A stretch of DNA of 39,644 nt, taken from the NCBI GenBank assembly GCA_014239335.1, contig JAAZZC010000268.1, forward strand, positions 1 to 39,644. Direction: 5' to 3'. Position 1 is the stretch's first letter; each line of letters begins with the position of its first letter. The notes beneath the pieces were generated by a model, which saw only the letters and a list, made by a program, of their open reading frames with translations, ran no database searches and was not told the origin of the DNA. The DNA is from Verrucomicrobiales bacterium. Its GTDB lineage: Bacteria > Verrucomicrobiota > Verrucomicrobiia > Verrucomicrobiales > DEV007. Of the stretch, positions 25,264 to 35,000 are shown one piece after another. The position numbers and the translations under genes were made by a program.

Positions 25264-27029
25264 TGGATGTTCAAACCTGGACCTATCTTATCGTCGGTTT
25301 TACTTTTACCCTTTACATAGGCATTGCTATTTGGAGTAAGGCTAAGTCTACTAAGGAATTTTATGTTGCGGGTGGAAATATCAGCCCAATAGCCAACGGC
25401 ATGGCTACGGCTGCTGACTGGATGAGCGCCGCATCGTTCATTTCAATGGCAGGGCTCATTGCTTTTTCTGGTTACGGAGGATCAGTTTTCCTTATGGGAT
25501 GGACTGGAGGTTATGTGCTGCTGGCCTTTCTGGTGGCTCCGTATCTGCGTAAGTATGGAAAATTTACCGTGCCTGAATTTATTGGTGAGCGTTTTTATTC
25601 AAAAACAGCAAGATTAGTAGCTGTTCTTTGTCTTATCGTTGTCTCGGTTACCTATGTTATCGGGCAGATGAAGGGTGTTGGAGTTGCGTTTTCAAGGTTC
25701 CTTGAAACGGATTATAATACCGGATTATTTATTGGAATGGGAATCGTGTTTTTCTATGCGGTCCTTGGTGGGATGAAGGGTATTACCTATACCCAGATTG
25801 CTCAGTATGTTGTTCTTATCTTTGCATATACGGTCCCTGCTATTTTTATTTCACTGGAACTGACCGGTAATCCGATTCCTCAATTTGGCCTACTTGGAAA
25901 CGTTTCAGATGGCACGCCATTGTTGCAAAAACTGGATACAGTGATCACTGAGCTTGGGTTTGGCCAATACACTAACAGTGTAATGGGGAGTAAATTAAAT
26001 ATGTTTGCTTATACCCTTTCCCTCATGATTGGCACTGCGGGTCTCCCTCATGTTATTATTAGGTTCTTTACGGTAAAGAAGGTCAGTGACGCTCGCTTGT
26101 CAGCGGGATGGGCCTTGGTTTTTATTGCTATTCTTTATACCACGGCGCCGGCAGTCGCCGCCATGGCTCGATTGAAATTCACCAAGACGATTCAGGTCGA
26201 TAAGGTTGGAGAAGTTTCTGGGAACATTGAGTATGAGAAACGTCCTGAATGGTTTAAGAACTGGGAGAAGACCGGGCTCCTCAAGCATGAGGATAAGAAT
26301 GGTGATGGACGAATTCAGTATTATAATGATGCTGATAAATCATTTGCTTCTGTCGCCTCTGAGTACGGTTGGAAGGGCAATGAGATGACCAAGGTCGATA
26401 AGGATATCATGGTCTTGGCAAATCCTGAAATAGCAAAATTGCCAGGATGGGTCGTTGCGCTTGTCGTTGCCGGAGGATTGGCTGCGGCGCTTTCTACAGC
26501 TGCAGGGTTGTTACTTGCGATTTCCTCATCCATCTCGCATGACCTGCTTAAAGGGATATTTCGTCCGGAAATTAGTGAAAAGCAGGAACTGAATGCGAGC
26601 CGGATTGCCATGGTTGGAGCGATATTGCTCGCTGGCTATTTTGGTCTTAATCCGCCTGACTTTGCAGCGGGGACCGTGGCCATTGCTTTTGGTTTGGCGG
26701 CTTCATCAATATTTCCTGTCCTGATGATGGGGATTTTTGTAAAGAGAATGAATCGTGAGGGCGCCATTGCGGGAATGATTGCCGGCCTTGGTGTGACTTT
26801 ACTTTATGTGTTCCAGCACAAAGGAATTATGTTTATCCCCGGCACATCCTATATGGGAGGCATGGAGGATAACTGGTTCTTTGGCATTACACCAAATGCT
26901 TTTGGTGCAGTTGGGGCCATAGTGAATTTTGTTGTAGCTTTTATAGTATCTAAAATGGCAAAGGATCCTCCAGAGGAGGTTCAAAATCTGGTTGAAGATA
27001 TTCGTCTTCCACAGATCAACGAAAACTAG
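25263..27029 (+). CDS. sodium:solute symporter, large subunit (acetate/organic-acid type)
   Basis: 588 residues, about 13 transmembrane helices of the SSS fold. Typical features are FYVAGGNISPIANGMATAADWMSAASFISMAG near the N-terminus, a GMKGITYTQIAQY segment and GLPHVIIRFFTV. This is the subfamily that uses a DUF4212 partner and is related to acetate permeases; substrate by homology is a small carboxylate. An extramembrane loop at residues about 310-385 carries DKNGDGRIQYYN (344-355), which fits the EF-hand calcium loop pattern. The last bases (CTAG, 27026-27029) hold both its stop and the stop of the convergent hslO. Confidence 0.92.
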   Translation: MDVQTWTYLIVGFTFTLYIGIAIWSKAKSTKEFYVAGGNISPIANGMATAADWMSAASFISMAGLIAFSGYGGSVFLMGWTGGYVLLAFLVAPYLRKYGKFTVPEFIGERFYSKTARLVAVLCLIVVSVTYVIGQMKGVGVAFSRFLETDYNTGLFIGMGIVFFYAVLGGMKGITYTQIAQYVVLIFAYTVPAIFISLELTGNPIPQFGLLGNVSDGTPLLQKLDTVITELGFGQYTNSVMGSKLNMFAYTLSLMIGTAGLPHVIIRFFTVKKVSDARLSAGWALVFIAILYTTAPAVAAMARLKFTKTIQVDKVGEVSGNIEYEKRPEWFKNWEKTGLLKHEDKNGDGRIQYYNDADKSFASVASEYGWKGNEMTKVDKDIMVLANPEIAKLPGWVVALVVAGGLAAALSTAAGLLLAISSSISHDLLKGIFRPEISEKQELNASRIAMVGAILLAGYFGLNPPDFAAGTVAIAFGLAASSIFPVLMMGIFVKRMNREGAIAGMIAGLGVTLLYVFQHKGIMFIPGTSYMGGMEDNWFFGITPNAFGAVGAIVNFVVAFIVSKMAKDPPEEVQNLVEDIRLPQINEN

Positions 27030-27814
27030 CCTGAGTCTTTCATTTGATCGAAATCTTCTGTGGAAATTGTAGTGATCGCCGCACAGCGGGGACATTCAAT
27101 GTTCACGCTTTCTTTATTACCCAAAACCTCATCCTTGGAGGTTGTTGCCAGAGCGTTGAGGATGCGTTCTTTTGTGCATCCGCATCTGTAACTATAATGC
27201 CGTTTTTCGAGCAAGCTTAACTCTTCGTCTTCATCTAGGCTTCTGATTGCTTCATCATTTAAAGACAGTAGCCAATCCTCATCGCACTCAGGTTGAGCTG
27301 AAATGAAAACAAATTCCTCTTCTGAATAATTAAAAAACCTAGCGAGCCTCTGTTCACTTTGTTTGTAATATTCCTGAATTATTTGAAAGATGCTTGCTGA
27401 GGGTTTGAAATCAATTGCGCTGCGCCTAGGTTCTTTCGGGAAATTATTGATCTGAGTAATGAAAAGGTTCGTTTTATCGTCTCTAATTCCTTCAGTAAAT
27501 AATCTGCCTATGATATTACCTTCGTTACTGTTGCCGGTAACGAACAGGTTCATTAGAGGTTCGCAAAAGTGAATGGTCCATGCGCTAACTTCGTCCCAAG
27601 GCCTAGAGGCCAGGTGCAGGGCAATTCCTGCCAATGCATCTTTTAACTTCTGGTCCTTGTCTGGGCTCGTGGCTATTTGGTGTTGCATTAGGTGAAGGTA
27701 ATGGTCCATATAAACAGGGCCAAAGTTCCCTCTCACCACGAGTGCATTTCGATGACGGACGAAGTAACAACGGACCTCTGCAGAGCTTTCGTCTTTAGCA
27801 TTATTATTTTCCAT
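27026..27814 (-). CDS. hslO: Hsp33 family redox-regulated chaperone
   Basis: 262 residues. The N-terminal domain carries VRGNFGPVYMDHYLHLMQHQIA, and the later segment NEGNIIGRLFTEGI is consistent with Hsp33, a cytoplasmic holdase activated by oxidation. The C-terminal zinc site is intact: YRCGCTKERI (C-x-C, near residue 207) and CPRC (C-x-x-C, near 241), the four cysteines that release zinc and form disulfides under oxidative stress. ATG at 27814. It is transcribed divergently from aat, with a roughly 95-bp shared promoter region, and convergently to the symporter gene, with which it shares a CTAG. Confidence 0.93.
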   Translation of the reverse strand: MENNNAKDESSAEVRCYFVRHRNALVVRGNFGPVYMDHYLHLMQHQIATSPDKDQKLKDALAGIALHLASRPWDEVSAWTIHFCEPLMNLFVTGNSNEGNIIGRLFTEGIRDDKTNLFITQINNFPKEPRRSAIDFKPSASIFQIIQEYYKQSEQRLARFFNYSEEEFVFISAQPECDEDWLLSLNDEAIRSLDEDEELSLLEKRHYSYRCGCTKERILNALATTSKDEVLGNKESVNIECPRCAAITTISTEDFDQMKDSG

Positions 27815-27909
27815 TAAAAATTATTTGGTTATAGGCAACAGTTTATCTATTTTAATGCCATTGAAACACTTGCCTGACAAGGATCAGTGTTATTGTTTAA
27901 GTTTCTATT

Positions 27910-28485
27910 GTGTCTTCAATAAATCCAGAATTTTTACTTCAAGCTTACCGGATGGGAATTTTTCCCATGGCGATGGAGCAGGGTGAGATTGGCTGGTTTA
28001 GTCCTGATCCTAGGGGCGTTATCCCGCTCGATTCATTTCATGTTCCCAAGAGCTTGAAGAGAATCATGAGTTCGGGTCGTTTTGATGTTCGCATTAATTC
28101 ATCTTTCGGTGAAGTTATTGATGGGTGCGCGGAGCGCGAAGAGACTTGGATTGATGAAACGGTACGAGAGAGTTATTTAAACCTTAAGGGAAGAGGGTAT
28201 GCTCATTCGGTGGAATGCTGGTTCGAAGGTGAACTGGTCGGGGGCCTTTACGGGGTGGCGATCGGTGGAGCTTTTTTTGGAGAGTCCATGTTTTCAAGAA
28301 AACGTGACGCTTCCAAAGTGGCTCTCGTTTCCTTAGTTGAACATTTATTAAAACGAAATTTTATTTTACTCGATACTCAGTGGACCACGCCTCACCTTAG
28401 CCAGTTTGGGGCCATTGATATTCCTAAATCTAAATACATGGAGGTGCTCCATGAGGCTATTGGAATGGATGTTAGTTTTGTGTAA
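27910..28485 (+). CDS. aat: leucyl/phenylalanyl-tRNA-protein transferase
   Basis: 191 residues. Aat attaches Leu or Phe from aminoacyl-tRNA to proteins with N-terminal Arg or Lys, feeding them to the N-end-rule protease pathway in the cytoplasm. Family motifs are all visible: LLQAYRMGIFPMA, WFSPDPRGVIP, ETWIDETVRESY, AHSVECW, GGLYGVAIGGAFFGESMFS and LLDTQWTTPHLSQFGA. The start is GTG at 27910, at the normal N-terminal position for the family. It is divergent from hslO. Confidence 0.95.
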   Translation: MSSINPEFLLQAYRMGIFPMAMEQGEIGWFSPDPRGVIPLDSFHVPKSLKRIMSSGRFDVRINSSFGEVIDGCAEREETWIDETVRESYLNLKGRGYAHSVECWFEGELVGGLYGVAIGGAFFGESMFSRKRDASKVALVSLVEHLLKRNFILLDTQWTTPHLSQFGAIDIPKSKYMEVLHEAIGMDVSFV

Positions 28486-28506
28486 CCAATGAAATGGCGA
28501 GCTGTT

Positions 28507-29034
28507 TTATTTTGTGATAATTTTAAAGTTCTCACCTTTGCCCTTTTCCCAAGCTCGAGCCACGCTTTCATACAAGCCGTCAATGTTTGAGCGGACAGTT
28601 AGACGGAACTCCATTGTTTTTGCGTGTGTTGAGGAGGGATAGTTCTTTACTACTTGATCCCAGACGTCCCCAGCACCGACCCGATTAGTGGCTTCCTTTG
28701 AAGCGCTCTTGATTCTATCAATGACAACCTGACCAACGTTCAGAGGCGATTGATCAGTGACCGGTTCAATAAAGTAGAACCTTGCGATGGCTGAGCTCTT
28801 GTCCGCGACCGTGACTTCGTAAACTCTCGCTGCTCCGTCCACTATGTAAGTGTGTTTTGCGATTGAGGAAATACTGCTCAGCGATACCATGTATTCGCCA
28901 CCAGGCAACGAGGCTTTCCAGAACCTAGTCGGTATAGAACTGGAAGATGAGTCTGTTTTGTTTTCCGTTCCCTGCCCAAGTGCGTTAATGCATAGTAGAG
29001 TAGGTGCGAGGAGAGAGAGAATGGTTTTTTTCAT
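28507..29034 (-). CDS. secreted protein of unknown function
   Basis: 175 residues with a signal peptide (MKKTILSLLAPTLLCINALG) and a Ser-rich stretch after it. The mature part contains a compact predicted beta-rich region (FWKASLPGGEYMVSLSSISSIAKHTY, residues about 38-65, through VYEVTV and IARFYFIEPV) and a helical C-terminus. I do not recognise a family. It lies about 60 bp downstream of another small envelope protein gene on the same strand and is convergent with aat. Probably periplasmic. Confidence 0.65.
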   Translation of the reverse strand: MKKTILSLLAPTLLCINALGQGTENKTDSSSSSIPTRFWKASLPGGEYMVSLSSISSIAKHTYIVDGAARVYEVTVADKSSAIARFYFIEPVTDQSPLNVGQVVIDRIKSASKEATNRVGAGDVWDQVVKNYPSSTHAKTMEFRLTVRSNIDGLYESVARAWEKGKGENFKIITK

Positions 29035-29094
29035 AATGATTTCTCCAATTAAATTGATATTTAATTATGCGGCGATGAGGTCTCTTTGTCAAAG

Positions 29095-29619
29095 TTACCA
29101 TTTAAGAGAAGATGATTGGTCTCCTGGCACATAGCCTGGAGGAACCTTTATGCTAGGATGTTTGATTTTTTCCAGTTTCCATGACCAGGGCATAATTCCT
29201 GATCGGGACCAGATAAAAGTGAAAGAATCAATTAGATAAGGTCTTGCTTCTTTAATTATATAATCAGCTGCCGGACTACCGGATCCTTCAATTCTCATGG
29301 CCCCTTTTATTGCGTGTGATCCTTTCATTTTTGTGGCGGACATCGTTTTCCAATCCACACTTAATGATATGTAGAAATGTCGTCCAAAGTCTCTCAATGC
29401 TAGGGAAATGTCATTACGATTAAATTTCCATTGGTCATCATATAGTTCAGAAATCATTCGGGAACATTTGCTCCAACGACGATCGGAAAGGTATTGGATG
29501 AAATGTTTATGCGCTTTCTTGGCTCCTTTCTCACCAGACCAGCGAACAGTTTGAATGCCAAAGAAAAGAACAACAATGATTCCCAATGCAGAAAGTTTCA
29601 AAAGTAAGGATCTATGCAC
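29095..29619 (-). CDS. membrane-anchored protein of unknown function
   Basis: 174 residues with one N-terminal hydrophobic helix (LLLKLSALGIIVVLFFGIQT) that is either a signal anchor or an uncleaved signal. The remainder is a small alpha/beta domain of about 130 residues (KKAHKHFIQYLSDRRWSKCSRMISELYDD..., then beta strands rich in Trp and Ser) reminiscent of NTF2-like or SnoaL-like folds, but I cannot confirm that. Upstream of and co-directional with the 28507-29034 gene; divergent from rppH with a 43-bp gap. Confidence 0.6.
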   Translation of the reverse strand: MHRSLLLKLSALGIIVVLFFGIQTVRWSGEKGAKKAHKHFIQYLSDRRWSKCSRMISELYDDQWKFNRNDISLALRDFGRHFYISLSVDWKTMSATKMKGSHAIKGAMRIEGSGSPAADYIIKEARPYLIDSFTFIWSRSGIMPWSWKLEKIKHPSIKVPPGYVPGDQSSSLKW

Positions 29620-29662
29620 TTGATTTTTCTTTATAAAACGATCAGTTTCCCAATCTTAATTT

Positions 29663-30157
29663 GTGTCAAATTCCTCCAAATTTTCTCAAAAGCAACATTC
29701 TGGAAAAGGGTATAGAAAAAACGTTGCTCTGATTCTCGAGAGAAAAAATGGTAAGATTCTTATTTGCCAAAGATCTGACTGTGAGGATTCTTGGCAATTT
29801 CCTCAAGGAGGAGTTGATGAGGACGAGGAGATTGTTGAGGCTCTTTACCGCGAAGTGAGGGAAGAAATAGGCCTTTCTGCGAAATTCTATAAAATCATAG
29901 AGGAGCGTGAAGGATATCGCTATAATTTTGACAAGAGACATGCCAAATGGAAACACTACCTCGGTCAGAAACAAACTTACTTTAGGTGCAGATTTAATGG
30001 CAAAAACAAGGACATTGATCTGGGCGAGGAAAAGCCGGAATTTACAAACTATTGCTGGATTTACCCAGAGGAATTCAATTTGGCGTGGGTCGCGGACTTC
30101 AAACGTCAGGTGTATTTGGAAGTGTTCCGGGACTTTTTTGATCTTGAAATTACTTAA
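29663..30157 (+). CDS. rppH: RNA pyrophosphohydrolase-type Nudix hydrolase
   Basis: 164 residues. After a short polar N-terminus (GTG start at 29663) comes GYRKNVALIL, a typical RppH opening, and SWQFPQGGVDEDEE. The Nudix box GX5EX7REUXEEXGU fits exactly at residues 49-71. The Trp-rich C-terminal half (KWKHYLGQKQTYF, NYCWIYPEEF, VADFKRQVY) also follows RppH/plant Ap4A hydrolase proteins. RppH removes pyrophosphate from mRNA 5' ends and so starts decay; Ap4A hydrolysis is the alternative activity. Confidence 0.88.
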   Translation: MSNSSKFSQKQHSGKGYRKNVALILERKNGKILICQRSDCEDSWQFPQGGVDEDEEIVEALYREVREEIGLSAKFYKIIEEREGYRYNFDKRHAKWKHYLGQKQTYFRCRFNGKNKDIDLGEEKPEFTNYCWIYPEEFNLAWVADFKRQVYLEVFRDFFDLEIT

Positions 30158-30221
30158 AATAAATAAAATGCCTTGCGGTATACCTAGGGTGAAAAGATAT
30201 TAACTACGCTCTGACCGCAAT

Positions 30222-32072
30222 ATGCGCTCTAAGAATTCTTTCCGGCATTATTTTTCTCGAAGGACGGTACGTGTCCTCCGATCTGCTATGCAATTGCTTA
30301 GGCGCATGTCGATAGCGACTGATGATGCTGGCTCTTTGAGGCCAGTATCAGATGGGGGAAAATTTTCAAATACGATTTCAAATGATTTGAGATCAGGCAT
30401 TAATGTCGCCTTATTGGCCTTTCCTCAAGGGATGGCCTATGCGTTGGTGGCGGGCCTTCCGATTCAATTTGGCATCACGTGTTCTATTGTGGCGGCTTTA
30501 CTTTCTCCGCTATTTTCTGGATCTAGGTATCCTATTCTCGGGCCCACGAATGCGACAGCATTTATGATTTTCAGTTACTTTCTTGCATATCCTGATCCTT
30601 CTTCGGCTGCCGATCATATGCCGTTAGTGATTATTATGGTGGCTGCTCTTCTAATCATAGGTTCGGTTTTAAAAGTTGGAGATCTTATTCAGTATGTGAG
30701 TAGGTCTGTCATTATCGGGTATGTTGCTGGCGCGGCACTGCTAATTATTGCTAATCAGTTTAGCTATGTTCTTGGCATTGATCCTGCGAGGGAAGGTAGA
30801 TCTTTCTTTACAATATTTGTTGGGACCGTATCGAGAATCAGTGAGTCTAATTTTGCTTCAGTGTTTCTTGGTCTTGGGACCTTTGTGTTTTATTTTGTTT
30901 TGCGCAGATCCTTCAGGACCTTACCGACCTTCGCGATTAGTCTTTTCGTAGCATCTTTGGTGAATTGGTTTTTGCCGAATTCATTATCCATTGATACTTT
31001 TAATGATCAGCAAGGAGGAGGGGGCCTCTTCCCTGACTTTTCGATTCTGACAGGTTCTGGATTCTTTGATAAAATTGCTGAATTATCAGGCATTGCCTTT
31101 GGCTTGGCCTTTCTAGTTGCTCTTGAGATATCAGTAGTTTCTAAATCTCTCGTTTCACGTAGTGGAGATGAGTTAAAAATGAACCATGATTTATTTGGAT
31201 CAGGCATTGCCAATGTGGGATGTGCTTTTTTGAGCGGGATGGTCGCATCTGGTTCGCTGACCCGTTCGGCTTTAAATTACTCTAGTGGTGCTGCCACGAA
31301 ATTCTCCAGTGTGTTTTCTGCATTATTTTGCGGGATGGGACTTTGGGTTTTCCTTAAAGTTGATTTTGTTAATTATATCCCGAAGAGTGCACTTGCTTCT
31401 CTAGTCATTGCCGTTGCCATCTCACTCATTAATTGGAAGCAGCTTTTGATTTGCCTTTTGTCTACTCGCTCGGACGCAGTCACTTTCTTAGTGACTTTTA
31501 TTTCTGCTCTCATTATGCCGCTACATGTAGCGATTTTTATTGGTGCAGGAACTGCAGTGGCTCTTTTCTTGAGACAGGCAGCCCGTCCGGAACTCGTTGA
31601 ATATGATTTTGGATCAAGTGGTCAACTTAATGAAATCAAGAGTGGGGATGTTCGTAGTTTTCCTGCAATTTCTATTGTCCACGTCGAAGGCGAGCTTTTC
31701 TTTGGTGCCGCTGAAATTTTCCGTAGTCAGATTCAGGCAACAGCAAGTGACTCTAATCTAAAAGTCATTATACTTCGCATGAAAAATGCTAGGCACTTGG
31801 ATGCAACGAGCGTCATTGCTCTAGAAGAGTTAGTGTGTTTTCTGAAGAGAAATGGTCGTGAGCTCATCATTAGTGGAGTAATGAAAGATGTTTCCAGGGT
31901 ATTAGAAAGTTCTGGAGCAGTTGATTTCATAGGAAAGGAAAATATTTTTCCTGGATCCTTTGGAAACCCTAATTTGGCGACGAAGAACGCACTCAAGAGG
32001 GCCCAAGAAATTATCGGATCTTCCGAAATTGACGTCAAAATCTATCATGACCCATCTCGCCCGGCAGAGTAA
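30222..32072 (+). CDS. SulP family anion transporter with STAS domain
   Basis: 616 residues. A basic N-terminal extension of about 60 residues precedes the SulP membrane core, which opens with LRSGINVALLAFPQGMAYALVAGLP and contains PILGPTNATAFMIFSYFL; about 12-14 helices follow. The C-terminus (about 490-600) is a STAS domain with IVHVEGELFFGAAEIF and MKNARHLDATSVIALEEL. SulP proteins transport sulfate, bicarbonate or dicarboxylates; the substrate cannot be chosen here and no carbonic anhydrase or sulfate-assimilation gene is adjacent. An inverted repeat TTGCGGT/ACCGCAA (30173-30179 and 30214-30220) lies just before the ATG. Confidence 0.9.
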   Translation: MRSKNSFRHYFSRRTVRVLRSAMQLLRRMSIATDDAGSLRPVSDGGKFSNTISNDLRSGINVALLAFPQGMAYALVAGLPIQFGITCSIVAALLSPLFSGSRYPILGPTNATAFMIFSYFLAYPDPSSAADHMPLVIIMVAALLIIGSVLKVGDLIQYVSRSVIIGYVAGAALLIIANQFSYVLGIDPAREGRSFFTIFVGTVSRISESNFASVFLGLGTFVFYFVLRRSFRTLPTFAISLFVASLVNWFLPNSLSIDTFNDQQGGGGLFPDFSILTGSGFFDKIAELSGIAFGLAFLVALEISVVSKSLVSRSGDELKMNHDLFGSGIANVGCAFLSGMVASGSLTRSALNYSSGAATKFSSVFSALFCGMGLWVFLKVDFVNYIPKSALASLVIAVAISLINWKQLLICLLSTRSDAVTFLVTFISALIMPLHVAIFIGAGTAVALFLRQAARPELVEYDFGSSGQLNEIKSGDVRSFPAISIVHVEGELFFGAAEIFRSQIQATASDSNLKVIILRMKNARHLDATSVIALEELVCFLKRNGRELIISGVMKDVSRVLESSGAVDFIGKENIFPGSFGNPNLATKNALKRAQEIIGSSEIDVKIYHDPSRPAE

Positions 32073-32082
32073 TCAAAATCTA

Positions 32083-35000
32083 TTAGTTTGAAGTGTAAGC
32101 ACTGATGCCGAGATCACTTCGGAGGAGGAGGATCTTGTCAAACTTAGGGTTAGGATCAATGTGCTGGGGGGAAAGGTCCCTAATGGCCTCGGTCTGCTCT
32201 GCAACGATCGATTGCTGAATGTTACCTGTGTTCATATCTACAAAATACATTGGAGCTCCTTTGTCTCCTCCGTTGAAGAATTTCATAAGTTTATTTTGGG
32301 AGGTTCTAACAAAGAACCCATGTGCATCGATGGGGGATTTCTCAGCAGTCGGGCTCACTATAAATCTTTTTTGAGCCAGATTAGCTATGATCAGTTTGTG
32401 GCTTGGCAAACATAAGATATCATTTTCTATGATGATACGGTTCCTGTCGAAGGGGATGCCGGACCCAATCTCAAACCTATAGGAGGGATCTTCCGGCTTT
32501 AGGATAACAAATACTTCCTGATTTTTTTCGTTCCTTGTCAGTGCAAGCATGTATTTGCCATGGCAGCTGATCATTTCATGGTTAATCGCAAATGGAGTGG
32601 CTTTTTCCCCGTCCAACACATATCTGTAGAGGTTGCGCTTACCGTGTTTACGGTCCCTTGTTTCCAAAACAACGCCACCATCGAAGAATTGAGCCTTATC
32701 AATGAAGAGTTTCCTGACCATGATTCCTTTAGCTACTGGTTGTCCCCATTGGCTAGGATCATTGCTTGCGTAGAGTTCGTACTCACTGATCATGCCGTTA
32801 TTGTTAATAATCACTGCCGGGAGGTAACGGAGGGACTTAAAAATGGATTCTTTTCCAAGGTCAATTTGTATTTCGTGAGGATGAGGAGGAATCTTTCCTA
32901 TCCATTGGGTATGCCACCAGGTGCTGGGGTTCCCGTCAAAGACATTCTTTAGGTCAGTGTTCATCCTGGACTTTGGTTCGTAACTATCAGCGTAATGGGC
33001 CCTCCATTTAGATCGATCAATATTTCTATCATCTTCACCTCCGAGATGGATTTCAGCAGCTGAGGACCATCCCATTCCATTTACCTCTGAAAGCATTACT
33101 AACCTAAAGTACCTTGCCTTGACCTGATCAAATTTAATTTCGTAATAGCCTTTACCGATCAATTTTCCGTCAGAATATTTTTGCCCGTCGTTAGTGATGT
33201 TGACATCATAGTCATTAATTAAATGGCCACTCTTCGGATCTATTTCCAGGTGCCATGGGGCCCGTCCCATTGATGTCTGAAAAACGTGAATTTTTTTACC
33301 GTCCCATTGCGGTATAGTGTGATTACCGAAAGCTACCCGCCTTTCCCATAACCTTTTTCCGGTATTTGGATCAAAAGCGAATAGGACAGTTCTCTTGTCA
33401 TGCATGAGTCCTACATCTCCACACTTCATCATGGAATTAGCTTGGGCGGGAACCTTTGTTTCCCAGATGATCTTCCCACTCATTCCATCAAATGCGACAG
33501 CGTGTCTGTTCGCGCCTGCTCCTGTAAGAAGTAGTAGTTTATTATCAATCACTTGGAACGCCGGCTGAATTGCATTTATGAATCTTCTCCATTTCAAAGC
33601 GCCTTTTGATGATATTTCTACACATTCCAGTAATCCTTCACTCAGAATAAAAGCATGATTTGTCAATGGTGAATCGTGAGGGGATCTGATGATTCTGGCA
33701 TCATTGCGCATGAGCGTCCATTGCCGCTTTATATTTGAAGATAGGCTTTTATTGGCAGGGGTTGCATTTGGATTTAGCGGTTCTGAGACGGCGAGTCCTC
33801 CACCTTTGGAGGGGCTGTCGCTAATCACGTAAATAGAATTTTTATCTATTAGGTAAGAGAGTGGTTGCCCCACGTTTTGATTCCATTGCTTTGAATCCTT
33901 GACTGCTCCGGTGGTAGCATCAAATTCCGTAATTTCTCTTGTGCTAGCAAGATATATGGAGGAACCGATCATTTGAGACCGGCCAATCGATCTCTCGGGA
34001 ACTTTGGTATGCCAGCTTGTCTTTCCTGATTTTAGATCAATTGCAGCCAAAGAGAATTGGCCCCTGACGATGAGGTAATTTTCGTGTCTTCCTAGATATT
34101 CAATTCCTAAGGCCAAGGTATTTTCCCAAACAACTTTTCCAGTTTCAGATTGTAGAGCGAAGACCTTCCCTGAATCCTTTGTCATGCATATGGCTAGATC
34201 ATCAATGATGACCGGATGACTTCCTAGGGCCCCGGCCCCGGCGCCTGGGCTATTATTGTAATAGTGAATCCAGTCCGGTCTCCCATCTCTAGGGTCACAA
34301 CGGGCAATTAGGCCAGCGTTGCTGTTAATATAAATTGATCCTGAGTCCAGACTTACTCTGTTGCCGAAAGTCCTCGTCACATCACGAGCCTTTTCCAAAT
34401 TCCCAATAATGTCGCTGGACTTTCCTGCCTGAGCAATGGTGGTCATCCATACGAGGGATTGGGTGGCTTCTTCGATGCATGCGAGTTGAACTGTTTGTCC
34501 TCCGTGGGAACTCCAGATAAGAACATAGATGAGCCCATCAGATATGACTGGATCACTGATTGGTATAATGTTTGGGTTTTGTCCCGGGCCGAATCCAAAG
34601 TCGTCATAGAGCCATTTGGCTTTTCCTGATGCTAAATCGAAAGCTGCGATGCCCTGAGGTATGGCCTTGAATCCCCAACGTGTATAGATTGTCTGATTCT
34701 TAACTTCGGGAACGAAATAACCCGGCAAGATGTTACGTTTGGACCGGTCATCATTCATTGGTAACCTTGGCTGGGACCAGATTGATTTTGATGTGTCATT
34801 TATATTGTAAAGAGCCAAATGATTGCGGCTGGAGATTAGGAGGTTATTTTTAATGACTTGTACATCTAGTACCATTCCTCCGGTATGGCCTCCGCCGAAC
34901 CAGGGAGTCACTGCAGGGATTTGAATTACTTTTGGATTGAGTTCGCTCAGTGGTAGAGGTTCCGGATCAGCTTTCTTTTCTGGTATTGTGTTCAGTAGCT

